Shown piece by piece: positions 50,508 through 60,325 of a stretch of DNA of 64,000 bases. The notes below the pieces were generated by a model, which was not told where the DNA came from, did no database searches, and saw only the letters and a program-made list of their open reading frames with translations. The translations under genes and the position numbers were made by a program. Each line of letters begins with the position of its first letter. Within the stretch, counting starts at the first letter, position 1. Source of the stretch: Rhizobium sp. TH2 (lineage in GTDB: Bacteria > Pseudomonadota > Alphaproteobacteria > Rhizobiales > Rhizobiaceae); the NCBI RefSeq assembly GCF_024707525.1, contig NZ_CP062231.1, positions 4,340,001 to 4,404,000 on the forward strand, in the 5' to 3' direction.

Positions 50508-52145
50508 ATGGAATCGACGATCGTCATGATCAACCTGTTCGGCGCGGTTGCGCTGCTGCTCTTCGGCCTGGCCCAGGTTCGAGACGGCGCGACGCGTGCC
50601 TTCGGCGCCCGGCTGCGCACCGGGCTCGCCAGCGGCACACGCGGCAGTTTCCGGTCATTCTCGTCGGGTTTCATCGCGACGATCGTACTTCAGAGTTCCA
50701 CCGCGACCGCGCTGATGGTCGCCTCCTTCGTCGAGCGCGATCTGGTGGCGCCGGCGATGGCGCAGATCGTTCTTCTTGGCGCCAATGTCGGTACCGCCGT
50801 CACGGCGTGGATTGTCTCCACCGGCATCGAATGGCTGTCGCCACTCATTATTCTTGTTGGCATTGTCTTGTACCGGCGCTCGTCGACGGCGCAGAAAGGC
50901 ATGGGCACTGCACTTGTCGGCGTAGGACTGATGCTGCTCTCGCTGCAGCTGCTGGGCCTGGCGACCGGCCCAATCCGCCATTCGCCGGCGCTCGCGGCCT
51001 TCATCGAGCTTCTCGACAATGCCTGGGTCGTGGCGATGATCTTCGCCGCCGTACTCGCCGCGCTGTCGTCATCGAGCCTCGCGGTGGTCGTCCTGATCAT
51101 GTCGATCGCATCAACCGGCGCTCTGTCTCCGGGCTTGACAGTGGCGCTCGTTCTCGGAGCCAATCTCGGTGGCGCCGTGCCACCGGTTCTCTCAACGCTC
51201 TCGGCGCCGGCCACCACGCGGCGCGTGACCTATGGCAATCTGATCGTCAGGGCAGCCGGATGCCTGATCACGCTTCCGCTCGCGGGCTATCTCGGTACCT
51301 TCCTTCACGACCTGCCGTTCTCGCCGGCCAAGATGCCCGTCGATGCCCATCTCGCCTTCAATCTCCTGCTGGCCGCAGTCGCCTGGCCACTGTCGCCGGT
51401 GCTCAGCCGGATGATGACGCGGATTGTGCCGGATGACCCGAAGGGCGACGACGGCCCGAAGTTTCTCGATGTGCAGGCGCTCGAATCACCCGTCGTGGCG
51501 CTTGCCAATGCCACCCGCGAAGTGCTCGGCATCGGCGACCTGATCGAAAAGATGCTGATCCAGTGCCAGAAGTCCTTCGCGCAGAACGATCTGGCGCCGA
51601 TGCGCGAGGTCGCCGCGCTGGAGAAGAAGGTCGACCGGCTGCAGCAGGAGGTGAAGATCTATCTCTCGCGCCTCGGCCGCGCCAAGATCGATCAGGCCAA
51701 CGACCGGCGCTCGATCGTCATCATCGAATATGCGATCAATCTCGAACATATCGGCGATATTATCGAAAAAGGCCTGAACGACCAGGTCACCAAGAAGATC
51801 TCCAAGGGGCTGACCTTTTCCGAGGATGGCTACCAGGAACTGAAAAGCCTTTTCGATATGACGATCGACAATCTTCGCATTGCCCAGACGATATTCGTCA
51901 CCGGCGACGAAGCCCTTGCCCGTCAACTGATGGAAGTGAAGGTGCATGTCCGCCGGCTGGAGAAGCAATCTTCCGGTCGTCATCTTGAACGTCTTCGCGA
52001 CGGCCGTGCCGACAGCCTCCAGACCAGTTCGCTGCACCTCGACATGCTGCGCGACCTCAAGCGCATCAATGCCCATATCGTCTCGGTCGCTCATCCGATT
52101 CTCGACGAAAGCGGGCTGTTGATCGAGAGCCGCCTGCGTAGCTGA
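50508..52145 (+). CDS. Na/Pi cotransporter family protein with PhoU-like domain
   Basis: The 545-residue protein has the NptA/PNaS repeats (FGAVALLLFGLAQVRDGA, VLQSSTATALMVASFV, VLLGANVGTAVTAW; second copy LAALSSSSLAVVVLIM and LVLGANLGGAVPP) over about eight helices. A cytosolic PhoU-like helical domain follows from about 340 (ALANATREVLGIGDLIEKML, EYAINLEHIGDIIEKGL). It should carry phosphate with sodium; some relatives export it. It is divergent from DUF47-pit and shares the Pho box region, so the two phosphate systems are probably oppositely controlled. GAGGAG lies about 14 bases before the ATG, which is rather far. Confidence 0.88.
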   Translation: MESTIVMINLFGAVALLLFGLAQVRDGATRAFGARLRTGLASGTRGSFRSFSSGFIATIVLQSSTATALMVASFVERDLVAPAMAQIVLLGANVGTAVTAWIVSTGIEWLSPLIILVGIVLYRRSSTAQKGMGTALVGVGLMLLSLQLLGLATGPIRHSPALAAFIELLDNAWVVAMIFAAVLAALSSSSLAVVVLIMSIASTGALSPGLTVALVLGANLGGAVPPVLSTLSAPATTRRVTYGNLIVRAAGCLITLPLAGYLGTFLHDLPFSPAKMPVDAHLAFNLLLAAVAWPLSPVLSRMMTRIVPDDPKGDDGPKFLDVQALESPVVALANATREVLGIGDLIEKMLIQCQKSFAQNDLAPMREVAALEKKVDRLQQEVKIYLSRLGRAKIDQANDRRSIVIIEYAINLEHIGDIIEKGLNDQVTKKISKGLTFSEDGYQELKSLFDMTIDNLRIAQTIFVTGDEALARQLMEVKVHVRRLEKQSSGRHLERLRDGRADSLQTSSLHLDMLRDLKRINAHIVSVAHPILDESGLLIESRLRS

Positions 52146-52429
52146 CACCTGCGAACATCTCACCATATAGAGCCAAATTTCTGACACGATCGTTACAAAA
52201 TCGGGAAATGCGGGCCAAAGCGGCGCGTGAAATTCCTATATGGCAGCGCTACCACATGGCTTCACGGTGCCATCTTGGGGATTTTCCTCACATAAAACCA
52301 CAGAAACCCACATCAATGAACGTTTCTGTATCAATTGGCTGCGGCTCGCGACATCATGGTGAAACAAACTCTTCTTAATTATGTTCTCAACAAGGCGGCC
52401 GGGGAGACGGTCTAGCCGGGGACAATCAG

Positions 52430-52798
52430 ATGAGCAACATCGGAAATCAGATCGTAGCCGTCGTAGCCACCCTGTCGGGTTTTGTCGCTCATGACTTCCT
52501 GTCCGAAGCAAAAACAGTCTCCACCACCGACACCAACATCGTTGTCGCCGCAGCAAACGTCGATCCCATCGTCACGCGTTCGGTCAACTTGGAAAGCCTG
52601 TCGGTCAAATTCATCGAGACTGCCGCCATCGCCCCTGCGGCCATGCCAGCCGCTCCGGCAAGCGGCGTCACGATCCGCACCGCTGCTGTAAAATTCGATG
52701 ACAGCGAAACCGCCTTTGCGAGCGTCAACAATGTGCGTGGGAACGGGATCCCGGTTGAAACCTCGGTCTCCGACCGCGACGCAGGATATATCCGCTAG
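52430..52798 (+). CDS. Hypothetical protein, possibly exported
   Basis: This 122-codon frame starts MSNIGNQIVAVVATLSGFVAHDFLSEA, a weakly hydrophobic segment that could be a poor signal or membrane anchor. The middle is Ala/Pro/Val-rich (IAPAAMPAAPASG). I recognise no family. GGGG lies about nine bases before the ATG, and a strong terminator follows 38 bases after the stop, which supports transcription in this direction. A minus-strand frame over the same bases is less likely because it would cross that terminator. Confidence 0.5.
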   Translation: MSNIGNQIVAVVATLSGFVAHDFLSEAKTVSTTDTNIVVAAANVDPIVTRSVNLESLSVKFIETAAIAPAAMPAAPASGVTIRTAAVKFDDSETAFASVNNVRGNGIPVETSVSDRDAGYIR

Positions 52799-52835
52799 AA
52801 TAAAGTGCCACATCCTCCCAAGGACCGGGCCACGG

Positions 52836-52865
52836 AAAAGGCGCGCTGCACCCAGCGCGCCTTTT
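52836..52865. terminator. Strong bidirectional terminator
   Basis: aaaaggcgcgctg (52836-52848) and cagcgcgcctttt (52853-52865) pair over 13 bases around the loop cacc. A-rich and T-rich ends serve both strands, ending the hypothetical gene from the left and the response regulator gene from the right. Confidence 0.9.
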
Positions 52866-52886
52866 CTCATTCTTGAAGACCAGGTT

Positions 52887-53594
52887 TCAGTTGGCCGGTT
52901 CGAAGACGTAACCTTCGCCACGCACTGTCTTGAGGACCGGGGGCATGGAGGGATCGGTCTCGATCTTCTTGCGCAGACGCGCGATCCTGATGTCGAGGCT
53001 GCGATCCGCCTGTGACAGGGGCCGTCCGAAGGCCAGCTCGCAGAGCCGGTCGCGCGACAGGATCTGCCTTGGATGCCGGGCGAATGTCTCGAGCAGGTCG
53101 AAATCCATGCTGGACACTTCGATCTCTATCCCCTCGGGCCCGAACACACGCCGGCCATCCATATCAAGTTCATACGGGCCGAGATTGAGAACCTGCCGGG
53201 TTCGGGATGGCTTCTCCACCTTCGCCGGCATGCGGCGCAGCACGCTGCGCACGCGGGCCAGCAATTCCCGCACTTCGAAAGGCTTGGACAGGTAATCGTC
53301 GGCCCCGTTCGAAAGTCCGCTCACCTTGCTGTTTTCGTCGGCATTCGCGGTCAGCATGATGATTCCCATGCGCTCGCCGGCATTGCGGAGCCGCTTGACG
53401 ATCGACAGGCCGTCTTCGCCTGGCATGTTCACATCCATCAGGATGATATCCGGACTGGTACTCACCAGCAGCCGGTCGAGCGCCGCGCCATTCTCGGCGG
53501 CACTGACGGCGAAACCCTGCATGGACAGATAGTCCTCGATCATGCCGCGAAGGCCCGCCTCGTCATCGACGACTATGATATTCACGTCTGACAT
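52887..53594 (-). CDS. OmpR-family response regulator
   Basis: The 235-residue protein has a complete receiver (VDDE acidic pair, phospho-Asp in ILMDVNMPG near 53, Thr in IMLTANAD, Lys in YLSKPFE) and an OmpR/PhoB winged helix (SSMDFDLLETFARHPRQILSR, RLRKKIETDP, VRGEGYVF). Its ATG follows the stop of the sensor-kinase gene directly (TAAATG), so the two are co-translated and form a pair. The signal and targets are unknown. The operon ends at the terminator 52836-52865. Confidence 0.92.
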   Translation of the reverse strand: MSDVNIIVVDDEAGLRGMIEDYLSMQGFAVSAAENGAALDRLLVSTSPDIILMDVNMPGEDGLSIVKRLRNAGERMGIIMLTANADENSKVSGLSNGADDYLSKPFEVRELLARVRSVLRRMPAKVEKPSRTRQVLNLGPYELDMDGRRVFGPEGIEIEVSSMDFDLLETFARHPRQILSRDRLCELAFGRPLSQADRSLDIRIARLRKKIETDPSMPPVLKTVRGEGYVFEPAN

Positions 53595-56579
53595 TTACAC
53601 ATTCTCTCTTTGGTCTTCCGCCGCGCCCTCTTCGGCCGCAGCAAGTAATCTTTCGTTTTTGTCCAGCATCGGCCGCAGCGCCGAACGCAGGGCCGATAAT
53701 TCCAGTGGCTTGACGATCACCGGGACATCGCTCGAATTGGTGTTGATCTCCGGGCCCAGCGCATCGCCGGTCATGATCACAACACGGTCAGCCAGATCCG
53801 GGCGCTTTGCCGCAATGAAGGCCATGAGCTTGTCGCCACTGACATCGGGCATGCGCAGATCGGTCAGCACGGCATCGAAAGGCGTGCCCTTGCGCAACAG
53901 GGTCTGCGCCTCCCGTCCGCTCGAAACAGCCGTCACCTCGACACCCTCGACCGTCAGATATTCGCTGACATAGCGGCCGATGGCAGGCTCGTCATCGACG
54001 ACGAGGAGCTTGCCCGAGAGCCGGAACGTCGCCTCTTCGAGGCCCGCATCGGGCCGTAAGCCCACAGCGGTGACGGGCAGCCGGATCCGGCAGATCGTGC
54101 CGCCGCTATCGGCGTTGTCGAGGAAGATGGTGCCGCCATGTGCCTGGACGATACGAAGGCAGACGGAAAGACCGATGCCCGTGCCGACGCCCTGCGGCTT
54201 GGTGGTGAAGAACGGCTCGAACACCCGCTTCCTGATGTCCTCGGGAATACCGTGGCCGCTGTCCCTGAGGTCGATCGCGATCTGTTCGCCTTCGAACCGG
54301 CTTTCGACGTCGAGCGTGCGGGCGCCATCTATGCCCATCATCGCCTGCTGTGCATTGAGCACGATGTTCATGAACACCTGGTGCATCTGGTCGGGATCGG
54401 CGAGCGTCGCCGGCAGCTTGTCCGCCCTCTTCCGCACCACCGTCACGCCATTGCTGCGCAGGCCATAGGCCGCGAGTTCCAGCACGTCGTCGATGACCGT
54501 ATCCATATCCACGCTGCGTTTTTCGATCGGCTTGGACCGGGCCATGGAAAGGAAGGTCTTGACGATGCGTCCGCAACGTTCGGCTGCCGAATGAAGCTCG
54601 CGCGTCCTGCGTTTCGTCGCTTCGTCGGTCGCCATTTCATTGAGCATGCCGGCATAGCCGACCACGATCGACAAGGGATTGTTGAGTTCGTGCGCCACGC
54701 CAGCCAGCAGCGAGCCAAGGGCCGCGAGTTTCTCGCTTTGATGCAGCGCGCCGCGCTGCTGGTCGAGTTCGAGCTCGGCGAGCTTCTCGCGCGTCTGGTC
54801 GACGACGAAGACGCCCGCCCCGGTGATCTCGCCGGTATGCGCGCGCAGTGGAAAGCGGATGAAGAGGCTGTAGAGGAACGGATCGAGCGAGGGATGATGC
54901 TGTTCTTCCAGCTGCATCGTGCCAGTTTCTAGCACCCGCGCGATGGACCGGTCCATGGCTTCGGCTTCCTCCGGCGGCAAGAGGTCTATCGTCTTCTTGC
55001 CGATCACCTCGTCCGCCCGTTTCTTGAGCCGCTTCAAGGCCTCGGGATTGGCCATGGTGAAATGACCGTCCAGGTCCTTGGCCAGCATCGCCACGGGCGC
55101 ATAATTCAGGAAGGCGGACATTCGTGCCTCGCTGATGCTGAGTGCCTCCTGGGCCTCTCTCTTCTCGGTCACATCGCGACCGATCGCCTGGATCTCGACG
55201 AGCTTTCCATCAGCGTCGAAAATACCGGTATCCGTCCATTCCTCCCAGTGAATGGCATCGTTTTTCAGCGTCCGGCAGCGGATCACGATCGTCTCCGAGG
55301 GATGGCCGGGCGTAAGCGACGCGATATAGGCGCGGTGGCGCTCCCTGTCCTCGGGCACGACGAGTTCGAAGTCGCTCCGGCTGCGGTCCAGCATTTCCTC
55401 GAGCGTCACGCCGAGATAACGGCAATAGGCATCGTTGGCGAAGGTCGGGTAACCCTCCCCATCATAACGGACCACCAGCTCGGTCTGGGTTTCGACGACG
55501 TTGCGATAGCGCTCCTCACTCTCGCGCAGCTTCATCTCGGCGGTTTTGGAATCCGTGATGTCGCGCAGAAGAATGACGCGCCCGCCATCCGGCATGACGC
55601 TCTGCCTCGCCGCGACCCATCGTCCGTTGTCGAGCTGCCGCTCGATATCAACGCCATTGCTGCCGGCCCAGATGCTATCGACGAAATCGCGCACGTCGCG
55701 CCCGACAAACAGCTTTTCGCGCTGCTCTTCGGACAGGTGCCAGGTCAGCGCCTCGTTGAAGAAGGCCAGCTTTCCGTCCGGCCCGATAATGGCAAACCCG
55801 TCGCGAAGACTCGCGGTCGCCGCCAGGAAGCGAGCTTCGCTCTCCTCGAGTTGCGCCTGATACCGCCGGCTGCTGGCGAAAGCGTTGGAGACGACGCTGA
55901 ATTGCTTGCGCCAGATCGACGGCAAGGCGGGCGGGATCGCCTGCGAGCCCGACGCGTGATCGCTGATATAGCGCGCCAGCCGCAGGCTCGGGACAATGTA
56001 GGTGCGGTGCAGGAAATAGAAGATGCCGAAAACCGTCGCCACCAAGCCTGCCAGGATGAAGAGAAACGGTGCGAAGCGCGGCAGCAGGAAGATCCGCAGT
56101 TCCTCGTTTGGAACCAGATAGACAAGCTTGTAGCCCGTGATCCCGAACCTGCGGGTCAGCACCCTGAAATCGTCCCGCCGCTCGAAATTGAGGCCTGGCG
56201 TATCGGTCAATCCGAAATCCGTGGCATCAAGGCTCGCGATGTGTTGCTTGAGGCGAACACGATCCTCATCGTGCATCTCGCCATTGATGCTGACGACATT
56301 GTTGTGCGTGTCGAGAATGGCCGCGAGACCGATCTCCGGCTTGAACAGATCAAGCCCCATGGAAAGCCGAAGCCGTGCCAGTTGCGGCCCCGCACCCTCG
56401 AGCGAGGAACTGACAAGCCCATGCTGTTCATTGGCCTTGCCGGCGAGATCGTTGAGCAGCGCTGCGCGCTGACGAACGTATTGGTCCGCCGCCAGGCCGA
56501 TGATCAGGACGGCGAGCGGCAGGAAACAAAGGAACAGAAGCCGAGGAGAAGGGCCGATGCCGGCGATCTTGGTTGCCAT
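53595..56579 (-). CDS. Hybrid sensor histidine kinase with PAS domains and C-terminal receiver
   Basis: From ATG 56579 the protein has 994 residues. Two membrane helices (LLFLCFLPLAVLIIGLA and FAPFLFILAGLVATVFGIFYF) flank a periplasmic sensor domain. Three PAS-like domains follow (near 265, 380 and 510; DITDSKTAEMKLRESEERY and DVTEKREAQEALSISEARM mark the junctions), then the HisKA domain with His in GVAHELNNPLS, and the ATPase domain with NIVLNAQQAM, DSGHGIPED and TGIGLSVCL. The C-terminal receiver has VVDDE, Asp in VLTDLRMP and Lys in VIVKPLE. It should pass phosphate to the adjacent OmpR-type regulator, and perhaps to that encoded divergently at 56847. An upstream start at 56654 would add 25 residues. 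Confidence 0.9.
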   Translation of the reverse strand: MATKIAGIGPSPRLLFLCFLPLAVLIIGLAADQYVRQRAALLNDLAGKANEQHGLVSSSLEGAGPQLARLRLSMGLDLFKPEIGLAAILDTHNNVVSINGEMHDEDRVRLKQHIASLDATDFGLTDTPGLNFERRDDFRVLTRRFGITGYKLVYLVPNEELRIFLLPRFAPFLFILAGLVATVFGIFYFLHRTYIVPSLRLARYISDHASGSQAIPPALPSIWRKQFSVVSNAFASSRRYQAQLEESEARFLAATASLRDGFAIIGPDGKLAFFNEALTWHLSEEQREKLFVGRDVRDFVDSIWAGSNGVDIERQLDNGRWVAARQSVMPDGGRVILLRDITDSKTAEMKLRESEERYRNVVETQTELVVRYDGEGYPTFANDAYCRYLGVTLEEMLDRSRSDFELVVPEDRERHRAYIASLTPGHPSETIVIRCRTLKNDAIHWEEWTDTGIFDADGKLVEIQAIGRDVTEKREAQEALSISEARMSAFLNYAPVAMLAKDLDGHFTMANPEALKRLKKRADEVIGKKTIDLLPPEEAEAMDRSIARVLETGTMQLEEQHHPSLDPFLYSLFIRFPLRAHTGEITGAGVFVVDQTREKLAELELDQQRGALHQSEKLAALGSLLAGVAHELNNPLSIVVGYAGMLNEMATDEATKRRTRELHSAAERCGRIVKTFLSMARSKPIEKRSVDMDTVIDDVLELAAYGLRSNGVTVVRKRADKLPATLADPDQMHQVFMNIVLNAQQAMMGIDGARTLDVESRFEGEQIAIDLRDSGHGIPEDIRKRVFEPFFTTKPQGVGTGIGLSVCLRIVQAHGGTIFLDNADSGGTICRIRLPVTAVGLRPDAGLEEATFRLSGKLLVVDDEPAIGRYVSEYLTVEGVEVTAVSSGREAQTLLRKGTPFDAVLTDLRMPDVSGDKLMAFIAAKRPDLADRVVIMTGDALGPEINTNSSDVPVIVKPLELSALRSALRPMLDKNERLLAAAEEGAAEDQRENV

Positions 56580-56846
56580 GACGTCTTCACGCTCCCGCAC
56601 GCTTGTCGCAAGTTTCTCCAATACAACTCCATGCGCGGGGCGGAATTCAATCATTTTCTCCCATTATTCGCCGAATGTTTCATCAGGATGTCGCCAAGCG
56701 CGGCGCAATTGGGGCGCCGGCAAGCAGAATTGTGACACCGGCCGCGAAATGACATCCGGATCAGGCGCAACTCATTGCTTTTCCTAGGCGTCTGGACGAT
56801 ATTTCACTTCGCGGCTTTGTAGCGGGAACAGAAGTCCGGGGATCAG

Positions 56847-57536
56847 ATGGCGGAACTCATTGTTGTCGATGACGATCAGGGCTTGAGCGGCATGTTGATG
56901 GATTACCTGACGATGTCGGGACATTCCGTTCGTGTCGCCGGGAGCGCCGTCGAACTCGATACCTTGTTCGCCGCTGCACCCGCCGAACTCCTCATTCTGG
57001 ATGTCAGCCTGCCGGGCGAAGATGGCTTCAGCATCGCTCGCCGCATGCGCCAGTTGGCCGATATCGGCATCATCATGCTGACCGGCGCCGGCGAAATGGT
57101 CGATCGCGTCGTCGGACTCGAAATCGGCGCCGACGACTACGTCACCAAGCCTTTCTCACTGGCCGAAATGTCGGCCCGCATCGAAGCCATCCTCCGACGC
57201 CGCCGCGCGCGCGGCGCCAATGTCATGCCGTTCGGCGCCTTCTCCCTCGATCTCAAACGCTGGGCGCTTTTCGACACGAAGGGCGAGCAGATACAGCTTT
57301 TCCCGACCGAGATCGACCTGGTCGCCGCCTTCGTCACCAACCAGGGCAAGCTGATGAGCCGCGACGAACTTCTGAAGCTCGCGCCCGGCAATGGCTCCGA
57401 CCCGATCGACCGCTCGATCGACAAGCGCATCGAGCGGCTGCGCCGCAAGCTGGAAAAGCAGGGCCTGGAGGCCGACATCATCCAGACCGTGCGCAGCGAC
57501 GGCTATATCTACAAGGGACCATTGAGCCGGGCGTGA
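56847..57536 (+). CDS. OmpR-family response regulator
   Basis: The 229-residue protein has a full receiver (IVVDDDQGLSG, phospho-Asp in LILDVSLPGEDG near 51, IMLTGAGE, YVTKPFS) and an OmpR-type winged helix (FPTEIDLVAAFVTNQGKLMSR, then RLRRKLEKQGLEADIIQTVRSDGY quoted in part). It is divergent from the hybrid kinase gene across 267 bases and has no kinase gene of its own here, so it may be a second output of that kinase. GGGG precedes the ATG by about seven bases. Confidence 0.9.
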   Translation: MAELIVVDDDQGLSGMLMDYLTMSGHSVRVAGSAVELDTLFAAAPAELLILDVSLPGEDGFSIARRMRQLADIGIIMLTGAGEMVDRVVGLEIGADDYVTKPFSLAEMSARIEAILRRRRARGANVMPFGAFSLDLKRWALFDTKGEQIQLFPTEIDLVAAFVTNQGKLMSRDELLKLAPGNGSDPIDRSIDKRIERLRRKLEKQGLEADIIQTVRSDGYIYKGPLSRA

Positions 57537-57647
57537 GAGATTTTCTAACCCTCTCTTAACCCTGATGTCGCATTGTGATACGGAAGCCTCAATCTCTTTG
57601 GCCTGCGCCAAATTGACGACACAAGCGTGTCGCAAGGAGACGGGCGC

Positions 57648-58691
57648 ATGACACACGCATCAGGGATCCCTAGAGCCTCGCACATGACCACCAACTTGAT
57701 GTACTTTTCCAAAACGATGAGCCGCCTGTCCTTAGGCGCATTCGTGAGTGCGACCGTGCTGCTTGCCGGCTGCTCCGGCGGCCTCGATGCACTCGCGCCT
57801 TCGACGGATATCACGCCGAAGCTCGCCCGCGAGATCAAATCCAAGGGCTTCAATCAGCAGGACGCGGTTCTGGTCCGCATCTTCAAGGAAGAGAGCGAAC
57901 TCGAAGTCTGGAAGAAGAAGGCGTCGGGCCAGTACGCGCTGTTCAAAACCTATCCGATCTGCCGCTGGTCGGGAAAGCTCGGTCCCAAGAAGAAGATCGG
58001 CGACCGCCAGGCGCCCGAGGGCTTCTACCAGGTCGATATGGGCCTGCTCAATCCGAAGTCCCAATATTATCTCAGCTTCAATCTCGGCTATCCCAACCGG
58101 CTGGAAAGCGCACTCGGCTATACCGGCGAAGCCCTGATGGTGCATGGCGCCTGCTCGTCATCGGGCTGCTACGCCATGACGGATGCGCAGATGGCGGAAC
58201 TCTACCCGGTCATACTCAAGGCGATGCAGAGCGGCCAGCGCTCCTTCCAAGTCCAGGCCTATCCCTTTCGCATGACATCAGCCAACATGGCTGAGCATGC
58301 GGGCGACCCCAACATGGCCTTCTGGCAGAACCTGAAGCAGGGCTATGACAGTTTCCAATCGACGAAGCGCGAGCCGAGCGTCTCGGTCTGTAACGGCAAA
58401 TATCAATTCAACAAGAACTTTGTCGAAGACCCGGAAAGCCCGCTCGGTGCCTGCCCGGCCGTTGTGGGTCAGTCCGATATGGTCGCCGACGCGGTCCCCG
58501 CGACCCGCGAGATCGTGATGCAAACCCGCATCACCGAGCATTCCTATGTCGATGGCGGCATGCATCCACAGTTCCGCGAACAGCTCAAGCGCTACGGTGC
58601 CAAGAGCTTCTCCGCGAAGACTTCGACGCGGAAATATCCAGTCAGCCGGCCGGAAGCAGCACTTTCGGATCCGTTCACCCCGGCGAACTGA
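57648..58691 (+). CDS. L,D-transpeptidase (YkuD) lipoprotein
   Basis: From ATG 57648 (AAGGAG nine bases upstream) the protein has 347 residues. A signal segment (LSLGAFVSATVLLAGC) ends in the lipobox LAGC, so it should be a lipid-anchored periplasmic protein. The YkuD catalytic motif HGACSSSGCYAMTD near 165 has the His and the nucleophile Cys. PEGFYQVDMGLLNPKSQYYLSFN precedes it as in murein L,D-transpeptidases of the YafK/ErfK type. It should cross-link or modify peptidoglycan. The C-terminal 120 residues are variable and of unknown role. Confidence 0.88.
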   Translation: MTHASGIPRASHMTTNLMYFSKTMSRLSLGAFVSATVLLAGCSGGLDALAPSTDITPKLAREIKSKGFNQQDAVLVRIFKEESELEVWKKKASGQYALFKTYPICRWSGKLGPKKKIGDRQAPEGFYQVDMGLLNPKSQYYLSFNLGYPNRLESALGYTGEALMVHGACSSSGCYAMTDAQMAELYPVILKAMQSGQRSFQVQAYPFRMTSANMAEHAGDPNMAFWQNLKQGYDSFQSTKREPSVSVCNGKYQFNKNFVEDPESPLGACPAVVGQSDMVADAVPATREIVMQTRITEHSYVDGGMHPQFREQLKRYGAKSFSAKTSTRKYPVSRPEAALSDPFTPAN

Positions 58692-58702
58692 CGTCTTAAG
58701 GT

Positions 58703-59575
58703 TCAGGCCGAGCGCGGGCCAAAGCGCTCGCCAAGCACGATCGTCACGCCCGCCGCGAATATCAGTGCCGCGCCGAAGACAATATTGTGATCGGGGATGT
58801 CGCCCCAGATGGCGAAGCCCAGGATGAACGCCCAGACGAGCGACGTATATTCGAACGGCGCCAGGATCGACACCGGCGCGCGCCGCATGCCCTCGAACAT
58901 CGCGAACTGGCCGAGCGCCGCGATCACGCCGGTCAGCGACGTCAGCAGCAATTGGCCTGATGTGACCGGCACCCAATAAAACACCAGCCCCATGCCGGTG
59001 AACAATCCGAGCAGGAAATTCGATATCGTCATCTGCACGATCGTCCGCTCGCTCAGCGCCGTCTTGCGCAATAGAACCGTGGAAATCGCCCAGAAGATAG
59101 CCGCCTGTAGCGCCAGCCATACCGGCCAGGAGAGCTTCAGCCCGGTGCTGATCATGTCGGTCGCCACCAGCACCCCGACAAAGCCGATCACGACGGCCAT
59201 CCAGCGTACGGGCGGCACCTCTTCCTTGAGGATCGGCACGGCCAGAATCGTGATCAGAATCGGTGCTGCGTAATAGAGCGTCGTCAGTTCAGCGAGGCCC
59301 AGCGTTCGCGCGGCGTTGTAATAAGAAAGCCAGGCCGCGAGTAGCAGCAATGTCCTGAGAAGCATCGGCTTCACTATGGGCGAATGGATTGCCTCTCGCA
59401 CCACCTGCCCTCGGCCAATCGCCAGGCAGATCGCGAGGATCGTCACCGACCGCACAAACAGGATCTGGATGACCGGGATGGACACGACCAGCCATTTCAC
59501 CGATGCATCCTGCAGCGAGAACAGGAAATAGGCTGCCACGGTGGACAGCACGCCGGCAAGAACGGTTTTGGACAT
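58703..59575 (-). CDS. EamA-family (DMT) transporter
   Basis: From ATG 59575, chosen for GGAG six bases upstream, the protein has 290 residues in about ten membrane helices arranged as two EamA repeats (YFLFSLQDASVKWLVVSIP in the first, TSLTGVIAALGQFAMFEGMRRAP in the second). Such proteins export metabolites, often amino acids or related compounds; the substrate is unknown. It is convergent with the L,D-transpeptidase gene, 11 bases between the stops, with no clear terminator between them. Confidence 0.87.
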   Translation of the reverse strand: MSKTVLAGVLSTVAAYFLFSLQDASVKWLVVSIPVIQILFVRSVTILAICLAIGRGQVVREAIHSPIVKPMLLRTLLLLAAWLSYYNAARTLGLAELTTLYYAAPILITILAVPILKEEVPPVRWMAVVIGFVGVLVATDMISTGLKLSWPVWLALQAAIFWAISTVLLRKTALSERTIVQMTISNFLLGLFTGMGLVFYWVPVTSGQLLLTSLTGVIAALGQFAMFEGMRRAPVSILAPFEYTSLVWAFILGFAIWGDIPDHNIVFGAALIFAAGVTIVLGERFGPRSA

Positions 59576-59751
59576 GAATGCTCCGACGAGCGTGAGAGGC
59601 GCCCGCGGCAATTGCGAACCGTATCTTACTAGCCCAATTCGTGACCGGGGCAAAGGCTCTTTATACGGTCGTATATCGACGTCGGAGAAGGGTCGAGGTT
59701 CCTCCGCGCGTCACTCCGGAAAGCTGGGCAGTCACTACCGAACGTAGCGGT

Positions 59752-60285
59752 CTACTCGCCCTTCGGCGGATCGCCTTTTGGAGGCGTGTCGTCGTCCACC
59801 GGCATGCTGCCGGTCATATCGAGCCGGTCCTCCATCTTGCCGACGAGAAACAGAATGGAAATGCCCGCGACGACCGCCGCAAATCCAATCACCCAATGGC
59901 CGAAGCCGAGGCAGAGGCCGATCGCACCCGCCAGCCATAGGCTGGCGCCCGTCGTGATGCCATGAATCTCCCCACGCGAGAGCACGATCGTGCCGGCTGC
60001 GAGAAAAGCAACGCCGGCCGTCACCGCTTCGATCACGCGCAGTGGATCGGGCTTGAAATTATCCGAGGCAAGAGCTGCCGTATGAATGGCTTCGATCGAG
60101 ATGATCGAGAAAACCGCGGCGGCAAGGGCCACCATGATGTGCGTTTTCAAACCCGCCGGCCGGTTTTTGGCCTCGCGCTCGAAGCCGATGATCCCGCCGA
60201 GCAGGATCGCGCCCACGAAGCGGGCGAAGATGACGGGATAGCCGATGCGGCTGGCGGGGAACATGTCGGCGAGAATGGCATCCAT
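59752..60285 (-). CDS. MgtC/SapB-family membrane protein
   Basis: The 177-residue protein has about four to five helices and the MgtC pattern: ARFVGAILLGGIIGFEREAKNRPAGLKTHIMVALAAAVFSI (quoted in part as GGIIGFEREAKNRPAGLKTH) and ITTGASLWLAGAIGLCLGFG. It lacks the C-terminal ACT-like domain of some MgtC proteins and ends in a Pro/Lys/Asp-rich tail. The family is linked to survival in low magnesium and to modulation of the F-ATPase. It lies downstream of the ureohydrolase gene on the same strand with a 40-bp gap. Confidence 0.85.
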   Translation of the reverse strand: MDAILADMFPASRIGYPVIFARFVGAILLGGIIGFEREAKNRPAGLKTHIMVALAAAVFSIISIEAIHTAALASDNFKPDPLRVIEAVTAGVAFLAAGTIVLSRGEIHGITTGASLWLAGAIGLCLGFGHWVIGFAAVVAGISILFLVGKMEDRLDMTGSMPVDDDTPPKGDPPKGE

Positions 60286-60325
60286 GGCCGTAGGAACGCC
60301 GACCCCCTCTCCTGGGTTCCGGCTA

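Noticed and set aside
52412..52921. Minus-strand frame of 169 codons
   Set aside because: It would cross the strong terminator at 52836-52865 and overlap the response regulator end; the plus-strand frame fits the signals better.
55062..56735. Plus-strand frame of 557 codons opposite the sensor kinase
   Set aside because: The minus strand carries all kinase motifs; the plus frame has none.
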